Part shown: positions 5,715 through 7,679 of the stretch, one piece after another
Layout: each line of letters opens with the position of its first letter
How positions within the stretch are numbered: the stretch's first letter is position 1
Assembly (NCBI GenBank): GCA_016870945.1
Contig: VGAH01000043.1
Coordinates: forward strand, 1 to 7,679
Origin: Actinomycetota bacterium
Lineage (GTDB): Bacteria; Actinomycetota; Actinomycetes; S36-B12; UBA5976
Length of the DNA: 7,679 bases
Direction: 5' to 3'
Program-made: the position numbers and the translations under genes
Notes under the pieces: generated by a model
What the model was told of the DNA's origin: nothing
Seen by the model: the letters and a program-made list of their open reading frames with translations, nothing else
The model's database searches: none

Positions 5715-6333
5715 TAGCGGGCAACAAATGCGCCGATGGTTCTTGGTACTCGAGGGCGACCAATTTCGAACCATCGAAGACCAAAGACGTGACGCTTGCC
5801 AGCGTGCACTGGCGACTTCGGGGGTTATGAGCAAATCGCCGCCCTTCAGCGTCGAGTCTGGCCACCCAAATCGGAAGTTGATGACTAACCAGTACCACTT
5901 CGCCCCCGCTTGCTCGTTGTCTTGCATCTGTGATGGCTTCGCGCATTCGATCAGCGACTGCCTGGTAAGGCTCGCCCCACGAGGGCGTGAAGGGGTCACG
6001 CAAGTGCCACCAATTTCGTGGGTCACGCAGCGCACCATCCCCCACTGACACCCGTTTGCCGGCAAAGACGTTTCCTGCCTCGATTATGCGTTCATCGGTA
6101 GAGATCGGCAGACTCAATTGTTCGGCAAGCGGAGCTGCGGTTTGTTGTGCCCTTGTTAGAGGTGAGGCGATGACTTCTGTCACATTGCGATTGGCGAGTG
6201 CGCTTGCGGTAGTGCGCGCCATCTCGTGGCCTAATTCAGAAAGCTCGAACCCATCTAGGCGTTCATAAAGAACCTTCTCTGGGTTATGCACTTCGCCGTG
6301 TCGCACCAAGTGGACGACGGTCTTGTCACTCAC
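5707..6333 (-). CDS. Histidine phosphatase family protein (GpmB-like)
   Basis: The product is a cytoplasmic protein of 208 residues in the histidine phosphatase (phosphoglycerate mutase-like) superfamily, whose members transfer phosphate through a phosphohistidine. The catalytic motif is HLVRHGEVHNP (residues 8-18), with His12 as the nucleophile. Arg61 in SPLTRAQQTA and His151 in VLVSHQLP complete the phosphate pocket, and Glu85 (ERIIEAG) is a candidate general acid. All key residues are present, so it should be active. The start is GTG 6333: the RHG motif follows nine residues later, and it overlaps the hemD end by 8 bases. An ATG at 6375 would add 14 residues with no family resemblance. The substrate cannot be told from the sequence; true phosphoglycerate mutase activity is unlikely to be its only explanation given the heme and cytochrome c neighbours. 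Confidence 0.9.
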   Translation of the reverse strand: MSDKTVVHLVRHGEVHNPEKVLYERLDGFELSELGHEMARTTASALANRNVTEVIASPLTRAQQTAAPLAEQLSLPISTDERIIEAGNVFAGKRVSVGDGALRDPRNWWHLRDPFTPSWGEPYQAVADRMREAITDARQRASGGEVVLVSHQLPIWVARLDAEGRRFAHNPRSRQCTLASVTSLVFDGSKLVALEYQEPSAHLLPAKP

Positions 6334-7678
6334 CGCCTTGCCGCATGGGCTGATGTTCAGAGGCGTACATCGCAAGAGCGTCAGCCAAAGATGATTCGGT
6401 TGGCTCGTCGGCCACGATTGTTACTTGTAGCCCGTACTCTTCGGCAGTTTTTGCAGTTTGTGGGCCAATCACAGCGACAACAGTTGAGGCGTGAGGTTTA
6501 CCTGCAAGACCTACCAAGTTTCGAACTGTCGAAGATGACGTGAATACGACCGCGTCAAAACCACCACTCTTTATGGCTTCACGAGTTTCAATTGGCGGTG
6601 GGGCTGCGCGAACCGTGCGATAAGCCGTGATGTCTTCGACGTCCCAACCGCGAGACTTCAAGCCGTCTACCAAAGTGTCTGTAGCGATGTCGGCACGTGG
6701 CACAAATACTTTGTTGATGGGGTCAGCTGAGCCTGCATGGGATTCCCAAACTTCTAATAGACCTGCGCTGCTTTGTTCGCCCTTTGGCATCAAGTCAGGA
6801 TGAATTCCAGAGTCGTGTAGTGCCTCCATAGTTTCGTCGTCCATAGCGGCGATCTTTAGGCCTGCGAACGCCCGAGCGTCTAGGCCGTATTCGCCAAACT
6901 TTTCTCTGACCGCCTTGACTGAGTTAGCGCTGGTGAAGACGACCCATTGATAACGGCCATTGACCAAACCTGTGACGGCGCGATCCATTTGGTGCGGGGT
7001 GCGCGGCTTTTCGACGGCAATCGTTGCCACTTCAATTGGCACAGCGCCATAGCCGACCAGATATGAAGAGACTGGCCCCGGCTTTTCGCGAGTTCGAGGT
7101 ACTAGCACTCGCCAGCCGAATAGCGGTTTGCTCTCAAACCACGATAAGCGTTCACGTTGCGTTACCACTTCACCAACGATTAACAGGGTCGAGGCCTCGT
7201 TACCCATTCCGCGCGAGTTGCGGTACTGGGCAGGGAACTCTTCAAGTGTGGTGACGATTGCGCGCTGTTCAACGGTTGTGCCGCCACGAACCAGCGCTAC
7301 GGGGGTTCGCACGTCGCGACCGGCCGCCGCTAAGCCCTTCACGATTTCGACAGCTCTCTCACCCGGGTCAACTACCACGATGGTTGATCGCTTCTGTCCG
7401 TGCATTGCGTAGTCAATTGATTGACTCGCATCGATGATGTGGACGTCTTTTGTTGCGCCACCTAATAGCGGTATGCCCGCATAAGCAGGTACCGCTGTAA
7501 CAGGTGATGCGCCGACTACTACGTCAAACGGCACTTTTGAGCGAACTACCGCGCTTACTTCTGGGCTGATGCGACCGTCAAACACGGGGTCGCCAGTGAA
7601 TAGACGAACAACCCGACGACCTTCGCGAGCGGCCTGAACCATGATGCGCGCGCGGGACGCAGGTGTCGCCGTCGACTC
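6326..7678 (-). CDS. hemD: HemD fusion: degenerate uroporphyrinogen-III C-methyltransferase half plus uroporphyrinogen-III synthase (5' end missing)
   Basis: About 450 residues are visible. The frame is open to the window edge, so the ATG at 7642 is internal and the true start lies outside. The first part (visible residues 1-150) is a tetrapyrrole methylase fold: TPASRA, REGRRVVRLFTGDPVFDGR (19-37), AVPAYAGIPL (62-71) and TPVALVRGGTTVEQRAIVTTL (125-145). Several residues expected in active methyltransferases are changed. After a linker (SWFESKPLFGWRVLVPRTRE, about 179-198) comes the uroporphyrinogen-III synthase domain to about residue 440: VVFTSANSVKAV (246-257), VFVPRADIATDTL (324-336), AYRTVRAAPPP (352-362), AVVFTSSSTVRNL (376-388) and VIGPQTAKTA (403-412). 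HemD cyclises hydroxymethylbilane with ring D inversion, in the cytoplasm, for heme. The architecture matches the long HemD I recall from mycobacteria and other actinobacteria. It is probably the upstream gene of the cytochrome c operon. Confidence 0.92.
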   Translation of the reverse strand, partial: ESTATPASRARIMVQAAREGRRVVRLFTGDPVFDGRISPEVSAVVRSKVPFDVVVGASPVTAVPAYAGIPLLGGATKDVHIIDASQSIDYAMHGQKRSTIVVVDPGERAVEIVKGLAAAGRDVRTPVALVRGGTTVEQRAIVTTLEEFPAQYRNSRGMGNEASTLLIVGEVVTQRERLSWFESKPLFGWRVLVPRTREKPGPVSSYLVGYGAVPIEVATIAVEKPRTPHQMDRAVTGLVNGRYQWVVFTSANSVKAVREKFGEYGLDARAFAGLKIAAMDDETMEALHDSGIHPDLMPKGEQSSAGLLEVWESHAGSADPINKVFVPRADIATDTLVDGLKSRGWDVEDITAYRTVRAAPPPIETREAIKSGGFDAVVFTSSSTVRNLVGLAGKPHASTVVAVIGPQTAKTAEEYGLQVTIVADEPTESSLADALAMYASEHQPMRQGGE

Positions 7679-7679
7679 T

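Noticed and set aside
5356..6048. Long plus-strand open frame (230 codons) antisense to resA and the phosphatase
   Set aside because: It lies wholly opposite two genes with clear catalytic motifs, has no recognisable domain and has a composition typical of an antisense shadow.
5685..6065. N-terminal extension of the ResA frame by about 127 residues
   Set aside because: The extension overlaps the phosphatase coding sequence in another frame, and the lipoprotein signal begins only at the GTG candidates 5684/5705.
6334..6375. Longer form of the histidine phosphatase from ATG 6375
   Set aside because: It would add 14 residues without family resemblance and overlap hemD by about 50 bases; GTG 6333 places RHG in the usual position.
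1..7679. Mobile elements, CRISPR arrays, tRNA/rRNA genes, defence or toxin-antitoxin systems
   Set aside because: I saw no transposase or integrase motif, no regularly spaced repeats, no tRNA-like cloverleaf and no defence-type protein; all but about 130 bases are covered by identified genes.

Overview
The window (about 7.7 kb, GC by eye a little over 50%) is a dense stretch of ordinary chromosome, most likely from an actinomycete (Actinomycetota). Four things suggest this: the long HemD with a fused, degenerate methyltransferase half; the ResB/CcsB/CcdA/ResA cytochrome c maturation set; a DUF4229-like and a PLDc_N-like small membrane protein next to menA; and heavy use of GTG/TTG starts. The moderate GC and near-absence of intergenic DNA would fit a small-genome aquatic actinobacterium. 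That lineage guess is inference and is not proven by this sequence.

Left part (1-1238, + strand): the C-terminal end of an AMP-forming ligase, probably MenE, followed after 16 bases by a complete menA. These are two steps of menaquinone synthesis. Middle (1185-1922): two small membrane proteins transcribed divergently from a 75-base gap, a DUF4229-like protein on the minus strand whose 3' end runs 54 bases into menA, and a PLDc_N-like protein on the plus strand whose stop codon overlaps the ccsB stop.

Right part (1919 to the window end, - strand): one tightly packed six-gene run. In transcription order it is hemD fusion (5' end outside the window), histidine phosphatase, resA, ccdA, resB, ccsB. 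Junctions are 8-base, 4-base or zero-base contacts, apart from the short phosphatase-resA gap, so the run is probably one translationally coupled operon. HemD makes uroporphyrinogen III on the way to heme. CcdA passes electrons across the membrane to ResA, which reduces apocytochrome c. The ResB-CcsB complex brings heme out and ligates it (System II). With menaquinone synthesis next door, the locus supplies the quinone, tetrapyrrole and cytochrome c parts of a respiratory chain.

No mobile element, CRISPR array, RNA gene or phage gene is visible. I found no new multi-gene system. The points worth a second look are small: an in-frame 21-base tandem duplication that creates two alternative starts for resA; a 7-base inverted repeat that also forms a minicistron exactly bridging the menE stop and menA start; a perfect 8-base hairpin just after the ccsB start; the unusual methylase half of HemD; and a conserved-looking but unexplained histidine phosphatase inside the heme/cytochrome operon.
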